This document shows positions 26,382-36,528 of a stretch of DNA of 64,000 bases, piece after piece. The translations under genes were made by a program, and so were the position numbers. Position 1 is the stretch's first letter. Every line of letters starts with the position of its first letter. The notes beneath the pieces are model-generated. The model did no database searches. It was not told the DNA's origin and saw only the letters and a list, made by a program, of their open reading frames with translations. Source of the DNA: Mucilaginibacter frigoritolerans (GTDB taxonomy: Bacteria; Bacteroidota; Bacteroidia; Sphingobacteriales; Sphingobacteriaceae); the NCBI RefSeq assembly GCF_007830615.1, contig NZ_VLLI01000001.1:1-64000 (forward strand), in the 5' to 3' direction.

Positions 26382-27731
26382 ATGATGAAAAAAGTTAATT
26401 GCCTGTTGTTTTTTAGTGTGATGATATGCCTTGCATCGGTATTAAAAGTAAGTGCAGCTATTCAGCAACAAGGAAAACCGCCGACAGAAGAAACCGCCGA
26501 TATAATTCTGAACCCGGCGCCTCAGCGTAAAAATGCAATTTTTAAGAACAATGAAACGGTATCTTATAAATTGCAGATCCACAATAACACCAAGGATCAT
26601 CAAAATGGCAGAATATCCTACCTGGTTACAACAGACGAAGGTGAAAAAGTAGCGGCAGACACGGTGCATCTGGCTTTACACGGAAAAGCTTCAAAAGAGA
26701 TTGATATTAAAGTACCTTCTACGCCAACCGGTTTTTACCGTATCAATTTTATGGTGAATACTGCCAATTATGATGATACAGTGAGAAGGGTGTTCGGTGT
26801 ATCGCCCGAAAACATAAACTCAACCTTGCATAGACCTGCTGATTTTGATGCTTTTTGGAAGCAGAGTAAAATAGACCTGGAAAAAGTAAAACCCCAGTAC
26901 AAAGTATTGGAGCGGCCGGAACTTTCCACAAAAGATAAGAAAGTGTATACTGTAGAGATGCGATCATATGGAAACATATTGATCCGCGGATGGCTGGTAA
27001 TACCAAGAGATGGTAAGAAGTTTCCGGTACATTATCGTATGCCTGGTTATGTAGTATCATTAAAGCCTAATATGGGTAGTGATGATTTTATTTCTTTCGA
27101 CCTTAATGTACGCGGAAATGGTAACAGTAAGGACGTTATTGATATTGGGACCGATAACTATTGCCTGGTAAATATTGAAGATAAGAACAAATATATTTAT
27201 CGCGGGGTATACATGGACTGTATCCGCGGACTCGACTTTTTATACTCGCATGCCAACCTGGGTATTGATACCTCTAAAATTATTGCTGAGGGCGGAAGTC
27301 AGGGAGGAGCACTGGCCTTGATTACGACAGCTTTAGATAGCCGGGTAAAAGTTTTAACCATGCAGGTGCCTTTATATGCTGATATTCATGATGATATGAA
27401 GGTGTCAGCTTCGTATGAAAAACAGGTTTTCCCTTTTAACATATTTAGATTGTATAACGCCCAGCATCCGGGTTTTACCTGGGATAAGTTTTTCCAGACG
27501 TTTGATTATTATGACCCGCAAAATTTTGCGCCTATGATAAAATGCCCGGTGCTGATGGGGATTGGTTTGCTGGATAGGTATTGCCCTCCGCGTTGCAGTA
27601 TGGCTTTATTTAACCATATAGGCAGCACCGATAAAGAGTTTGTATGCGTACCTAATACTGCCCACGAAGTGAATTTAAACTATTTCATGTTCCAAAATTT
27701 GTGGCTGCGGGAGAAATTCAGGATTCCATAA
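26382..27731 (+). CDS. Secreted acetylxylan-esterase-like hydrolase, copy 1
   Basis: 449 residues: a signal peptide (to about 25), a beta-sandwich N-terminal domain (about 50-140), and an alpha/beta-hydrolase domain of the AXE1/cephalosporin-C deacetylase type that begins at PADFDAFWKQ. The catalytic triad is Ser306 in GGSQGG, Asp398 in GLLDRYCPP and His428 in NTAHEV. The order and the GGSQGG nucleophile motif are typical of the family, which removes acetyl groups from sugars. Another ATG follows directly, at 26385. The start touches the stop of the outer membrane protein gene. A second, diverged copy lies at 28026-29339. The acyltransferase upstream makes acyl removal from a surface glycan or an imported sugar a fair guess. 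Confidence 0.88.
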   Translation: MMKKVNCLLFFSVMICLASVLKVSAAIQQQGKPPTEETADIILNPAPQRKNAIFKNNETVSYKLQIHNNTKDHQNGRISYLVTTDEGEKVAADTVHLALHGKASKEIDIKVPSTPTGFYRINFMVNTANYDDTVRRVFGVSPENINSTLHRPADFDAFWKQSKIDLEKVKPQYKVLERPELSTKDKKVYTVEMRSYGNILIRGWLVIPRDGKKFPVHYRMPGYVVSLKPNMGSDDFISFDLNVRGNGNSKDVIDIGTDNYCLVNIEDKNKYIYRGVYMDCIRGLDFLYSHANLGIDTSKIIAEGGSQGGALALITTALDSRVKVLTMQVPLYADIHDDMKVSASYEKQVFPFNIFRLYNAQHPGFTWDKFFQTFDYYDPQNFAPMIKCPVLMGIGLLDRYCPPRCSMALFNHIGSTDKEFVCVPNTAHEVNLNYFMFQNLWLREKFRIP

Positions 27732-28025
27732 TCTAAACTTAAAGTTAATAATTGTATAATTATTGACTTTTTTTTCTTTTTAATGTCTTAAATTTATACT
27801 AATAAATAAACCTGTATTCGCAGTGGGTTATTATATTGCTATTTAAGTAAACCAAAAGCTCCATATTTCCGTAGAAAGGTTAAATGATGAGATAAATTTC
27901 GGCACGGTAATAGCCATAAAATATGGTAAGTTTAATTTCCGGTGGGCCAGATCACGAATCACTTAGCCAATTTATGGGCGATAAGTTAGGATGCTGGCTT
28001 GATTTGCTTAATTTTATAATTTAAT

Positions 28026-29339
28026 ATGATGAGCGTTCCAAGTAAAATTTTAGTGGTATTTTTCCTGTTGTTACTGGTATCAGCAACAAAAACGGTATTT
28101 GCACAAGGAGATGATAAAGAAGGTTCTGTAAGCGCCATTATTACCCCACACAGCAGCGATGGTATATTTAGTTCAACAGCTTCATATACTTTTGAAGTAA
28201 AAAATGGTTCGGACACTCGTGAAGTGGGTAAGGTATCTTATCTGGTAACTACCGAGGCTGGGAAAAAAGTTAAGGCAGATTCTGTAAAAGTTAATATCGG
28301 AAGAAAAAGTTCAGAATCATATAATTTTGAGATTCCGATTGATAAACCAGGATTTTACAAAATAAATTTCATGGTAAACGTATCAGATTATGATGATACA
28401 ACACGTAAAGCGTTCGGTATAAAACCTGAGCAGATTAGGTCGCAATATGCAAAACCTACAGATTTTGATGCTTTTTGGCAAAATACCCGAAAGGAGCTTG
28501 ACAATGTACCACCGGAATTTAAAATGACCGAACTGGTTGATTCCAATAAAAATGGGCACAGGGTATTTCTGGTAGAGATGAAATCGTTAGGAGGTTTTAC
28601 TATTCGCGGGTACCTGACAGAGCCAATTGTTAAAAATAAAAACAGAAAATTTGTAGTGTTACTCGGTCTTCCGGGATACCAGGTAGCCTTGGGACCCATG
28701 ATGGGAAGCGATCCGGACATTGCTATGTTCACTTTGAATATAAGAGGATCAGGCAATAGTAAGGATGTGATTAATGTGCGAAGAGATAGTTACATATTAC
28801 TCAATTTAGAGGATAAGAATAAATACATTCTGCGCGGCGCAATAATGGATTGTATACGAGCCGTTGATTTTATTTACAGCAGACCTGAACTGAGGCATGA
28901 GAACATAATAGTGGCTGGCGGTAGCTTGGGTGGATATTTAACAGTTGCGCTATCTTCATTGGATAAACGTATAAATTTTTGTTCGGCAGCAAATCCTATA
29001 TTAAGTGATGTGCGCAATATGGAACATGAAGTTGACTGGCCGATTAATGATATTCACAAATATGTGAACACCCGACCTGGTTTAACCATGGACAAAGTAT
29101 ACAATAATCTTGATTATTTTGATGCCAAAAACTTTGCAACAAATTTAACATGCCCAACTCTGGTAGGTTTAGGTTTGGTTGATAATATAGCACCGCCAGA
29201 TCACGTATACGTACTTTATAATAATATTACCAAGGTCCCAAAACATATAATTATATTCCGTGATCTTGCGCATGAGATTGGAAAAAAATATAATATTTAT
29301 GAGGGCCGCTGGATGCGCGATCAGTTTGCAATGTTTTAA
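28026..29339 (+). CDS. Secreted acetylxylan-esterase-like hydrolase, copy 2
   Basis: 437 residues, same domain plan as the gene at 26382: signal peptide (to about 26), beta-sandwich domain (about 40-130) and AXE1-type hydrolase starting at PTDFDAFWQN. The triad is Ser300 in GGSLGG, Asp386 in GLVDNIAPP and His416 in RDLAHEI. The nucleophile loop has Leu in place of the Gln of GGSQGG. In the family the neighbouring residue shapes the oxyanion hole, so substrate choice may differ. Many long motifs are shared (YLVTT, FYKINFMVN, GSGNSKDVI, LEDKNKYI), so the two arose by duplication. It is followed 15 bases later by outer membrane protein copy 2. Confidence 0.87.
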   Translation: MMSVPSKILVVFFLLLLVSATKTVFAQGDDKEGSVSAIITPHSSDGIFSSTASYTFEVKNGSDTREVGKVSYLVTTEAGKKVKADSVKVNIGRKSSESYNFEIPIDKPGFYKINFMVNVSDYDDTTRKAFGIKPEQIRSQYAKPTDFDAFWQNTRKELDNVPPEFKMTELVDSNKNGHRVFLVEMKSLGGFTIRGYLTEPIVKNKNRKFVVLLGLPGYQVALGPMMGSDPDIAMFTLNIRGSGNSKDVINVRRDSYILLNLEDKNKYILRGAIMDCIRAVDFIYSRPELRHENIIVAGGSLGGYLTVALSSLDKRINFCSAANPILSDVRNMEHEVDWPINDIHKYVNTRPGLTMDKVYNNLDYFDAKNFATNLTCPTLVGLGLVDNIAPPDHVYVLYNNITKVPKHIIIFRDLAHEIGKKYNIYEGRWMRDQFAMF

Positions 29340-29354
29340 AATAAAATATAAATC

Positions 29355-30218
29355 ATGAGCCTATTTAAAACCTTTACACGATTTTCATTTTTTTTGTTGA
29401 TACTTTTAACTGCATCGAAGACGGTGGTTTTTGCTGACGGTGGTTTTCCTGTCCGCCCGGGACGTTTGTTGATTGCACCTTCAGCAAGTTATTTCTTTTC
29501 AAATACGCAGTGGGACTCAACAGGAGTAAAAAAGTCATTTCCCAATTCAGGAAAATACACCTCCGTTGGGATAACTTTGTATGCTGAATATGGTATTAGC
29601 CGGCGTTTTGCTGCAATTGTATCATTGCCATATGTATATAATACCTATACCCAAAATATAGCTCCCCGCACTACCGTTACTTCGGGATTAACTGACCTGG
29701 AAACTGGTTTGCGTTACTACCTTTTCAATATTGATTTTGTTTATTATTTTTCTTTGCAGGGAACGGCTATTACACCTACTTATTCAAACAATCCTAATTT
29801 AGGGTATGGAGAAGAAGGTGGAGAATTAAAACTGGCTTTTTCAGGAACTGGTAGTTTATTCGGCAAAAGCACTTATTTTAATGCTTCTGATGGTGTAAGG
29901 CAGTATTTTGGTAACAATGGCCCTATACAAAACAGGTATACCGGTACTTTCGGAATAACACTTGATGATGAGTTTAAAAACCAGATATCCGTATCTTTAA
30001 GCGGAATAAATTCATTTAGTGATGATAAAAAGTTTATTTCCGGTATCCCAGAAACCAACAGAAACTATTCATTTATACAAGCTTCACTAAGCTACGGATA
30101 TTCATTTACCAGAGAGCTTGCCTTGTATGCAACCGGTGGTGAATTTTTAACAGGCAGAAATACCAGCGATGGTACTATATTTTCGTTAGCGCTTATTTAC
30201 AGGCTTGATTACAGATAG
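29355..30218 (+). CDS. Outer membrane beta-barrel protein, copy 2
   Basis: 287 residues with a signal peptide (to about 27, ending VVFADG) and a barrel-type body. It shares the plan of the protein at 25551-26381: FPVRPGRLLIAPSASYFFSNTQ, YTSVGITLYAEYGISRRFAAIVSLPYVY, GLTDLETGLRYYLFN and a hydrophobic C-terminal strand (FSLALIYRLDYR). It belongs with the esterase copy ahead of it (15-base gap). A terminator follows 23 bases behind the stop, so the acyltransferase-to-barrel run probably ends here. Confidence 0.8.
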   Translation: MSLFKTFTRFSFFLLILLTASKTVVFADGGFPVRPGRLLIAPSASYFFSNTQWDSTGVKKSFPNSGKYTSVGITLYAEYGISRRFAAIVSLPYVYNTYTQNIAPRTTVTSGLTDLETGLRYYLFNIDFVYYFSLQGTAITPTYSNNPNLGYGEEGGELKLAFSGTGSLFGKSTYFNASDGVRQYFGNNGPIQNRYTGTFGITLDDEFKNQISVSLSGINSFSDDKKFISGIPETNRNYSFIQASLSYGYSFTRELALYATGGEFLTGRNTSDGTIFSLALIYRLDYR

Positions 30219-30241
30219 ACCTTGAGAGAAACTAAGGCCAA

Positions 30242-30285
30242 AAGATGAATGAGATGTTTATAATGGCATCTTATTCATCTTTTTC
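30242..30285 (+). terminator. Terminator of the esterase/outer-membrane-protein cluster
   Basis: A 15-base-pair stem (AAGATGAATGAGATG with CATCTTATTCATCTT, one G-U pair), a ten-base loop and a T-rich tail lie 23 bases behind the second barrel gene. The left side is A-poor, so termination is mainly for the plus strand. Confidence 0.75.
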
Positions 30286-30293
30286 TATTTATA

Positions 30294-30761
30294 TTAAAAC
30301 TCCCCGAATAGTTCTTTAATTGCCTTTTCGCGGTAACTGAATATTTTTTTGATTTGGTTCTCAACTAAAATGGTGTTAGCGATGCGGCCAATTATTCCAT
30401 AGGGTATGGCATAATTTAAAATATCATTCATCAGCATACCACCTGTTATGGATTTAAAATGATGTTGGTGGTGCCATAGAGCGTACGGCCCAAAGCGTTG
30501 TTCATCTACAAAATATTCACCCTCTTTCACGTGAGTAATTTCTGTCATCCAATTCATTTTGATACCTAATACAGGGGAAACTATGTAGGTTATGATCATA
30601 CCTGGATACATTTTAGTATCGGCTGTATAATCAGATGTAACCACAAAATTCATCTCTTTGGGGGTAATCTTCGCCAGGTTTAAGGGTGAAGAAAAGAAAT
30701 TCCAGGCATCTTCTAAACTAATAGGAATGGCTTGTTCGGTTTTTAGCGTGTATGTTTTCAC
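30294..30761 (-). CDS. SRPBCC (START-like) family protein
   Basis: 155-residue cytoplasmic protein with the START/Bet v 1-like layout: the opening QAIPISLEDAWNFFSSPLNLAKITP is the usual start of the CoxG/PYR-like ligand-binding group. It is followed by strands such as MIITYIVSPVLGIKMNWMTE and EYFVDEQRFGPYALWHHQHHF, and a long C-terminal helix with IKKIFSYREKAIKELF. Members bind hydrophobic ligands; a ligand is not known here. It is the last of four minus-strand genes, 52 bases behind the GNAT gene. Confidence 0.85.
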   Translation of the reverse strand: MKTYTLKTEQAIPISLEDAWNFFSSPLNLAKITPKEMNFVVTSDYTADTKMYPGMIITYIVSPVLGIKMNWMTEITHVKEGEYFVDEQRFGPYALWHHQHHFKSITGGMLMNDILNYAIPYGIIGRIANTILVENQIKKIFSYREKAIKELFGEF

Positions 30762-30813
30762 AGGATAAGCTACGGTATTAAGAAAGTTATGGTTTTATTT
30801 ATAACTGGTATAT

Positions 30814-31281
30814 TCAATCAGTAAGTCCCATCCGCATCTGAACTAAAAGTTTTGAAAATCCCACTTTCTCATAAGCCCTTACTGCCGGCGTATTTTCATC
30901 ATACACTTCCAGGTGCAGCTCCATTATTCCCCGTTGTTTGCTCCATAAAGCTAATCCGTCCAAAATCATTTTATTTACCCCTTTGCCGCGGTATTCGGGT
31001 TTTACATACATAAACCCCAAGTAGGCGTGTTTAGGATGTTTTAAATATATTTTTGAGTCCTCAATACGTGCGTACCCGCTTGCAATCAATTCGCCAGCTT
31101 TTTCGGCCACTAATACTTCAACATGATCCGCAATAATCATTTGGGCAATATCGTAATAATGGATCTCCCCATCTTTTAAAGTAACATCAAAAGGGCGCTC
31201 AGCTTTAATTATCCCCTGCTCAAACTCCAGCAATATATTCAAATCGCTTATAGCCGCTTTCCTAATAATAATTTGCTCCAT
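30814..31281 (-). CDS. GNAT family N-acetyltransferase
   Basis: 155 residues of the GNAT fold. The acetyl-CoA loop is PEYRGKGVNKMILDGL (Q/R-x-x-G-x-G/A type) and the C-terminal motif is YDENTPAVRAYEKVGFSKL, both standard. Start: MEQIIIRKAAISDLNILLEFEQGI. The substrate cannot be inferred. It is encoded three bases behind the sulfurtransferase gene on the minus strand, so the two are co-transcribed. Confidence 0.92.
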   Translation of the reverse strand: MEQIIIRKAAISDLNILLEFEQGIIKAERPFDVTLKDGEIHYYDIAQMIIADHVEVLVAEKAGELIASGYARIEDSKIYLKHPKHAYLGFMYVKPEYRGKGVNKMILDGLALWSKQRGIMELHLEVYDENTPAVRAYEKVGFSKLLVQMRMGLTD

Positions 31282-31284
31282 AAA

Positions 31285-32121
31285 CTAAAGCTCATTGGTT
31301 GCTATTGGCAAATCCCTGCGTGACCACTCGCTCCATGAACCTACGTACAATTTTGGTCCTTCAATTCCGGCATAAGCCATTCCTAAAAGGGTGTGGCAGG
31401 CTGTAACACCCGATCCGCAATGTACAATTACCTGGTCATAAGGTATGCCGTTAATTGCTTCGTCGTAAGCCTTGCGTAAAGCATCGGGAAGTAAATATTT
31501 ACCGGAGGCATCCATGTTTGAAATATAAGGCAGGTTTATTGCTCCTGGTATGTGACCAGCAATCAAATCAATAGGTTCTGTTTGGCCAAGGTATCTCGGT
31601 GTTTCACGAACATCAATCACAACTTTCTCATTGCTTTGGGCTACTTTTCCTGCTTCTTCAATATCAACGGTTCCTGCATAGTTACCTGTAACCTGATAAG
31701 GCTTTACTGGAGTGGGGTTATATAGTTCGGTACTTAGTGAAATGCCTGCGTCTGTTGCCGCCTTTAAGCCGCCATTTAAAACCCGCACATTTTTGTGGCC
31801 AATGGCCTTCAGCATCCACCAAAGTCTGGCTGCGCTCATGGCTGCCGATTTATCATCATATACAATAACATGGCTTTCCGGGTTTATTCCCCAGTTACCT
31901 AATAAAGCAGCAAAATCATTTATTGGAGGTAAGGGATGCCTGCCACCAATGGATGCATCGGTAACTTTTGCGGCAAGGTGTTTATCCAAATCGGCGTAAA
32001 CAGCATTTTTTAAATGCCCTGAAAGATAACGCTGGTAAGAATCCTGACCGCCGCGGGCATCGATAACAATAGTATTAGGGCCGTTAAAGGCCGGATCATT
32101 TATTTCAATTATTGGTGACAT
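31285..32121 (-). CDS. Sulfurtransferase with two rhodanese domains (3-mercaptopyruvate/thiosulfate type)
   Basis: 278 residues with an inactive N-terminal rhodanese domain (about 15-125, IVIDARGGQDSYQRYLSGHL) and an active C-terminal one (about 155-275). The persulfide-forming cysteine is Cys235 in HCGSGVTACHTLLGM; the CGSGVTA loop is the form seen in mercaptopyruvate sulfurtransferases. They move sulfur from mercaptopyruvate or thiosulfate to cyanide or thiols. It sits in a four-gene minus-strand run: YkuK-like, this gene, GNAT, SRPBCC. The gap to the YkuK-like gene is 53 bases. Confidence 0.92.
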   Translation of the reverse strand: MSPIIEINDPAFNGPNTIVIDARGGQDSYQRYLSGHLKNAVYADLDKHLAAKVTDASIGGRHPLPPINDFAALLGNWGINPESHVIVYDDKSAAMSAARLWWMLKAIGHKNVRVLNGGLKAATDAGISLSTELYNPTPVKPYQVTGNYAGTVDIEEAGKVAQSNEKVVIDVRETPRYLGQTEPIDLIAGHIPGAINLPYISNMDASGKYLLPDALRKAYDEAINGIPYDQVIVHCGSGVTACHTLLGMAYAGIEGPKLYVGSWSEWSRRDLPIATNEL

Positions 32122-32174
32122 AGCTATATTGATAGAATATCAAATATAGACACTGTTCACCTGATTTTGGTAAA

Positions 32175-32648
32175 CTATTGTACCATTTTATTGGCGCAAT
32201 AAGAACTTGCAAAAGCCTCAGGTTTTGCTTTAAATACAAAGCCCATGCTTAAAATATAACCCATAGCCTCGTGTAGTGCCTGGTTGGATTTAAACATAGG
32301 GTTGGTGTTAATGTCGGCATGTACTTCCAGATCAACATCATACAGATCAAGTAAATCGCAAAGCTTATAGGCAGTGTCGATAGATTTCTGCACCTCTGTC
32401 AGCATTCTTTCTTTGATGCTCATTTTTTGGGATGTACGTTCCTGATGGATAAACATGAACCCTCCCCGTTGTTCACGCAAAAACACTATAACCGTAGCAA
32501 AATCGGTTACATTGCCTTTTACCTGTGAATCGGTTCCGATACATACTTTAAGCTTGTTCCCCAGTGCTGTTTCCCTTTCAATTGCCTTTTCTACGGCCTC
32601 AATAATGGGCGATTGGATAACTTCGCCGCTAAATTTTCTCCAGGTCAT
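32175..32648 (-). CDS. YkuK-like ribonuclease H-like protein (DUF458)
   Basis: 157 residues of the YkuK/DUF458 group, which has an RNase H-like fold. The strand and acid pattern is visible: VCIGTDSQVKGNVTDFATVIVF (first Asp near residue 41), DLEVHADINTNPMFKSN, and the ending GYILSMGFVFKAKPEAFASS. The family is widespread in Bacteroidota and Firmicutes, and its physiological target is not known. It is the first gene of the four-gene minus-strand run. Confidence 0.85.
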   Translation of the reverse strand: MTWRKFSGEVIQSPIIEAVEKAIERETALGNKLKVCIGTDSQVKGNVTDFATVIVFLREQRGGFMFIHQERTSQKMSIKERMLTEVQKSIDTAYKLCDLLDLYDVDLEVHADINTNPMFKSNQALHEAMGYILSMGFVFKAKPEAFASSYCANKMVQ

Positions 32649-33109
32649 AAATTTATTTTTAAGGTTAAATTTGTCCTGACCTTTTTAGGGTCTATAAAAA
32701 TAAGCGATAAGGTTTCATATTAACGTAAACAAGATATGATTTATTTGTTAACATTTTACTGAATATTAACAAGTTATCGGATTTGAATATAAATTTAACG
32801 TTTAGATTTTAAATATATACTTTGTGTGAATTGCCTGCGTTTTATGTATCTCAAAATTTTTTCATTGAGCCTGCTATCAATTTGATGTAAAGCGATTTCC
32901 ACCCTTTACATCAGTTTTTTAGTTATTATTATAAATTGATAAGGAATTTCTATTGAGGTAATAAAATTAACTTTTGTTTTAGTGCTCACAGCGTTCATAT
33001 GTTCATTTTTGAATGCTTCTTTAATGCTGGATGTAAATATTATGCAAGCATAGTATTTTGCAAGGTTTATTTTGGTTAATTTTGATCTTTACCAATTATA
33101 TCCGTTCCC
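32649..33109. other. Divergent intergenic region ahead of icmF
   Basis: It lies between the divergent YkuK-like and icmF genes and is very AT-rich. It holds the icmF promoter at its right end. I checked for a cobalamin riboswitch because IcmF needs B12, but saw no B12 box. No reading frame is convincing. Confidence 0.55.
33058..33084 (+). promoter_or_regulatory. Promoter of icmF
   Basis: TAATTTTG at 33077-33084 fits TAnnTTTG exactly, with TTG at 33058-33060 and 16 bases between. RNA would start near 33091, about 19 bases before the ATG. Confidence 0.55.
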
Positions 33110-36100
33110 ATGGAAAGTATTGCCCCATATCATTCAAAGTACAAGATCCGTTTTGTTACCGCCGCTTCGTTGTTCGATGGGCATGATGCTACCATTAATA
33201 TTATGCGGCGTATACTGCAATCATCAGGGGCGGAGGTAATCCATTTGGGTCATAACCGCTCAGTTGATGAGGTGGTGAACTGCGCTATACAGGAAGATGT
33301 ACAAGGCATTGCTTTAACCAGCTACCAGGGTGGCCACATGGAATACTTTAAATACATGCACGATTTGCTGAAGGAGCGTGGGGCAGGGCATATTAAAATA
33401 TTTGGTGGTGGTGGTGGTGTGTTTTTACCTGATGAAATTAAAGAGCTGCATCAATACGGTATTGCGCGGATTTATTCGCCTGATGATGGCCGAACCATGG
33501 GTTTACAGGGGATGATTAATGATATGCTGCAACAATGCGACTTTCAGCATAAAATAAAATTGAACGGCGAGATTAAACATCTGCCCGAAAAAGATATTAA
33601 ATCTATAGCTGAAGCCATTAGCGTAGTAGAAAACTACCCTGCTGAGGTTAGCGGATTCATGGCTGATGTGCACCGGATTATAAAAAGCAGTCATGTACCG
33701 GTTTTGGGCATTACAGGTACCGGTGGCTCAGGTAAATCATCATTGGTTGATGAGATAGTGCGCCGTTTTTTGATGGATACAGATAAAACGTTGGCAATTA
33801 TATCGGTAGATCCATCTAAACGCAAAACGGGAGGTGCTTTGCTAGGCGATAGGATCAGGATGAATGCGATTAATAGTCCGAGAGTTTATATGCGTTCACT
33901 AGCTACACGGCAAGCTAACCTGGCGCTTTCTAAACACGTACAGGAGAGTATTGATATCTGCAAAGCCGCGGGTTATGATTTTATTATTGTAGAAACATCA
34001 GGCATCGGCCAGTCAGATACAATGATTACCGATTACTGTGACCTTTCGCTTTATGTAATGACCCCGGAGTTTGGGGCAGCCACCCAGTTGGAGAAAATAG
34101 ATATGTTGGATTTTGCTGACCTGGTTGCCTTAAATAAATTTGATAAACGCGGTGCACTGGATGCTTTAAGAGATGTACGTAAACAATATAAGCGCAATCA
34201 TCAGTTATTTGCTGCAAAGGATGAGGATATTCCGGTATATGGGACGATGGCATCTCAGTTCAATGATCCGGGTATGAATACCCTTTTTGCCGAACTGATG
34301 AAAGCTGTTAAGGCTAAAACCGATGTGGATTTTATCGGTGCAAAACAAACAAATCACGACCTGCAGGAAGAATCAGAAAAGATATACATTATTCCGCCCG
34401 ACAGGATCAGGTACCTTGCTGAGATAGTAGAAAGCAGTCAGGCCTATAAACAATGGGTAAATGAACAATGCAAAATTGCACAGCAGTTATACCAGGTAAA
34501 GGGTGTGATGGAATTAATGGCGGAAAATGGAACACAGGATATTACATCATTACAAAACATAAAGGAACATCTGGAACAACATCTGCACCCCGACTGTAAA
34601 CGCCAGCTCAAGCAATGGCCAGAGACTGTTAAACAATATACCGCTGAAAACTTTATTTATAAGGTGCGTGATAAAGAGATTAAACAACCGCTTTATTATA
34701 CCTCCTTATCGCAATTAAAGATTCCTAAAATAGCTTTGCCTAAATACGAAGCCTGGGGCGATGTGCTCCGCTGGTTGCTTACCGAAAACTTACCGGGCGA
34801 ATTCCCTTATGCTGCGGGTGTATTCCCGCTAAAGCGTGAGGGTGAAGATCCAACCCGAATGTTTGCCGGAGAAGGTGGACCGGAGCGGACAAATAAGCGG
34901 TTTCATTATGTTTCATTAGGGCAGCCTGCACACCGGTTATCAACCGCATTTGATTCAGTAACATTGTATGGTGAAGACCCGCATGTGAGGCCTGATATTT
35001 ATGGCAAGATAGGCAACTCGGGAGTAAGTATTGCTACTTTGGATGATGCCAAAAAGTTGTATTCAGGTTTTGACCTTTGTAGCTCCTCTACTTCAGTATC
35101 CATGACCATCAATGGCCCGGCACCCATGCTGCTTGGCTTCTTTATGAATGCTGCGATTGATCAACAATGTGAAAAATACATCATAAAACATCAGCTGGAA
35201 CATTTGGTAGAAGCAAAGTTTAAGGAGTTGTATGATGATAAAAACATAGCCCGGCCTCATTATGACGGTGCTTTACCGAATGGTAGTAGTGGTCTCGGTC
35301 TAATCCTATTGGGCCTCACCGGCGACCAGGTGTTACCTGCCGAAGAATATGAAAAGATAAAAGACGATGCCATAGCCAAAGTGCGAGGTACGGTGCAGGC
35401 CGATATTTTGAAAGAAGACCAGGCCCAAAATACCTGCATTTTCTCTACAGAATTTGCCCTGCGGATGATGGGTGATATTCAGCAGTATTTTATTAATAAC
35501 AAGGTACAGAACTTTTATTCGGTATCCATATCCGGCTATCATATTGCAGAAGCAGGTGCTAACCCGGTTACACAGCTGGCTTTTACCTTATCTAATGGTT
35601 TTACTTATGTAGAGTATTACTTGAGCCGGGGAATGCACATTGATGACTTTGCACCTAATTTGTCATTCTTTTTCTCCAATGGTATTGATCCGGAGTATTC
35701 GGTAATTGGTCGTGTAGCGAGGAGGATATGGGCAAAGGCTATCAAAAACAAATATAAAGGGAATGATCGCTCACAAAAACTGAAATATCATATCCAAACC
35801 AGTGGTCGGTCATTACATGCACAAGAGATTGATTTCAATGATATCCGAACCACCTTGCAGGCTTTGTATGCTATTTATGATAATTGCAACTCCTTGCACA
35901 CCAATGCCTACGATGAAGCCATAACCACCCCAACAGAAGAATCAGTGCGCCGGGCAATGGCTATTCAATTGATTATTAACCGTGAATTGGGATTGGCCAA
36001 GAATGAAAACCCGATACAGGGCGCATTTATTATTGAAGAATTAACTGATTTGGTAGAAGAAGCTGTATTGGCCGAATTTAAAGCTATAAACGACCGTGGT

Positions 36101-36484
36101 GGTGTTTTAGGGGCGATGGAAACCATGTACCAACGCAGTAAGATACAGGAAGAATCACTTTATTATGAAACCCTGAAACATAATGGCGAGTATCCGATTG
36201 TGGGTGTAAATACTTTCCTCAATAAAAAAGGTTCCCCAACGGTAGTACCATCAGAAGTGATCAGAGCAACAGAAGAAGAAAAACAATTTCAGATACAGGC
36301 ATTGCATGAATTTCAACGCAGGAATAAGGAAATAATACCTCAATTATTGAAGGATCTTCAGCACGTTGCAATTAGTGGCGGAAATATTTTTGGCAGCCTT
36401 ATGGAGGCCTGTAAATATTGTTCATTAGGGCAAATCTCACATGCTTTGTACGAGGTAGGGGGGCAGTATAGAAGGAATATGTAG
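33110..36484 (+). CDS. icmF: Fused isobutyryl-CoA mutase IcmF
   Basis: 1124 residues. The order is: B12-binding domain (about 10-145; DGHDAT at 23-28 with His25 as the likely cobalt ligand), MeaI-type G-protein chaperone (about 190-420; P-loop GTGGSGKS at 203-210, and LNKFDKRG), and a methylmalonyl-CoA-mutase-type barrel (about 530-1115). This order is the hallmark of IcmF, which interconverts isobutyryl-CoA and n-butyryl-CoA with coenzyme B12; some members also act on pivalyl-CoA. The barrel motif [19 protein letters not shown] and [20 protein letters not shown] are typical. A built-in chaperone is expected to repair or reload the cofactor. It is transcribed alone, with a promoter 25 bases upstream. 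Confidence 0.95.
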   Translation: MESIAPYHSKYKIRFVTAASLFDGHDATINIMRRILQSSGAEVIHLGHNRSVDEVVNCAIQEDVQGIALTSYQGGHMEYFKYMHDLLKERGAGHIKIFGGGGGVFLPDEIKELHQYGIARIYSPDDGRTMGLQGMINDMLQQCDFQHKIKLNGEIKHLPEKDIKSIAEAISVVENYPAEVSGFMADVHRIIKSSHVPVLGITGTGGSGKSSLVDEIVRRFLMDTDKTLAIISVDPSKRKTGGALLGDRIRMNAINSPRVYMRSLATRQANLALSKHVQESIDICKAAGYDFIIVETSGIGQSDTMITDYCDLSLYVMTPEFGAATQLEKIDMLDFADLVALNKFDKRGALDALRDVRKQYKRNHQLFAAKDEDIPVYGTMASQFNDPGMNTLFAELMKAVKAKTDVDFIGAKQTNHDLQEESEKIYIIPPDRIRYLAEIVESSQAYKQWVNEQCKIAQQLYQVKGVMELMAENGTQDITSLQNIKEHLEQHLHPDCKRQLKQWPETVKQYTAENFIYKVRDKEIKQPLYYTSLSQLKIPKIALPKYEAWGDVLRWLLTENLPGEFPYAAGVFPLKREGEDPTRMFAGEGGPERTNKRFHYVSLGQPAHRLSTAFDSVTLYGEDPHVRPDIYGKIGNSGVSIATLDDAKKLYSGFDLCSSSTSVSMTINGPAPMLLGFFMNAAIDQQCEKYIIKHQLEHLVEAKFKELYDDKNIARPHYDGALPNGSSGLGLILLGLTGDQVLPAEEYEKIKDDAIAKVRGTVQADILKEDQAQNTCIFSTEFALRMMGDIQQYFINNKVQNFYSVSISGYHIAEAGANPVTQLAFTLSNGFTYVEYYLSRGMHIDDFAPNLSFFFSNGIDPEYSVIGRVARRIWAKAIKNKYKGNDRSQKLKYHIQTSGRSLHAQEIDFNDIRTTLQALYAIYDNCNSLHTNAYDEAITTPTEESVRRAMAIQLIINRELGLAKNENPIQGAFIIEELTDLVEEAVLAEFKAINDRGGVLGAMETMYQRSKIQEESLYYETLKHNGEYPIVGVNTFLNKKGSPTVVPSEVIRATEEEKQFQIQALHEFQRRNKEIIPQLLKDLQHVAISGGNIFGSLMEACKYCSLGQISHALYEVGGQYRRNM

Positions 36485-36528
36485 GATTTTAATTGTATTC
36501 AAATCAACAAAATCCTTTATTTTGCAGC

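Noticed and set aside
32649..33109. Cobalamin riboswitch ahead of the B12-dependent icmF gene
   Set aside because: No B12 box or the matching long-range pairing could be found; the stretch is AT-rich with an ordinary promoter at its end.
36493..36528. Earlier TTG start for the pentapeptide-repeat protein
   Set aside because: It would add twelve residues of low complexity only; the ATG at 36529 gives the normal beginning of the protein.
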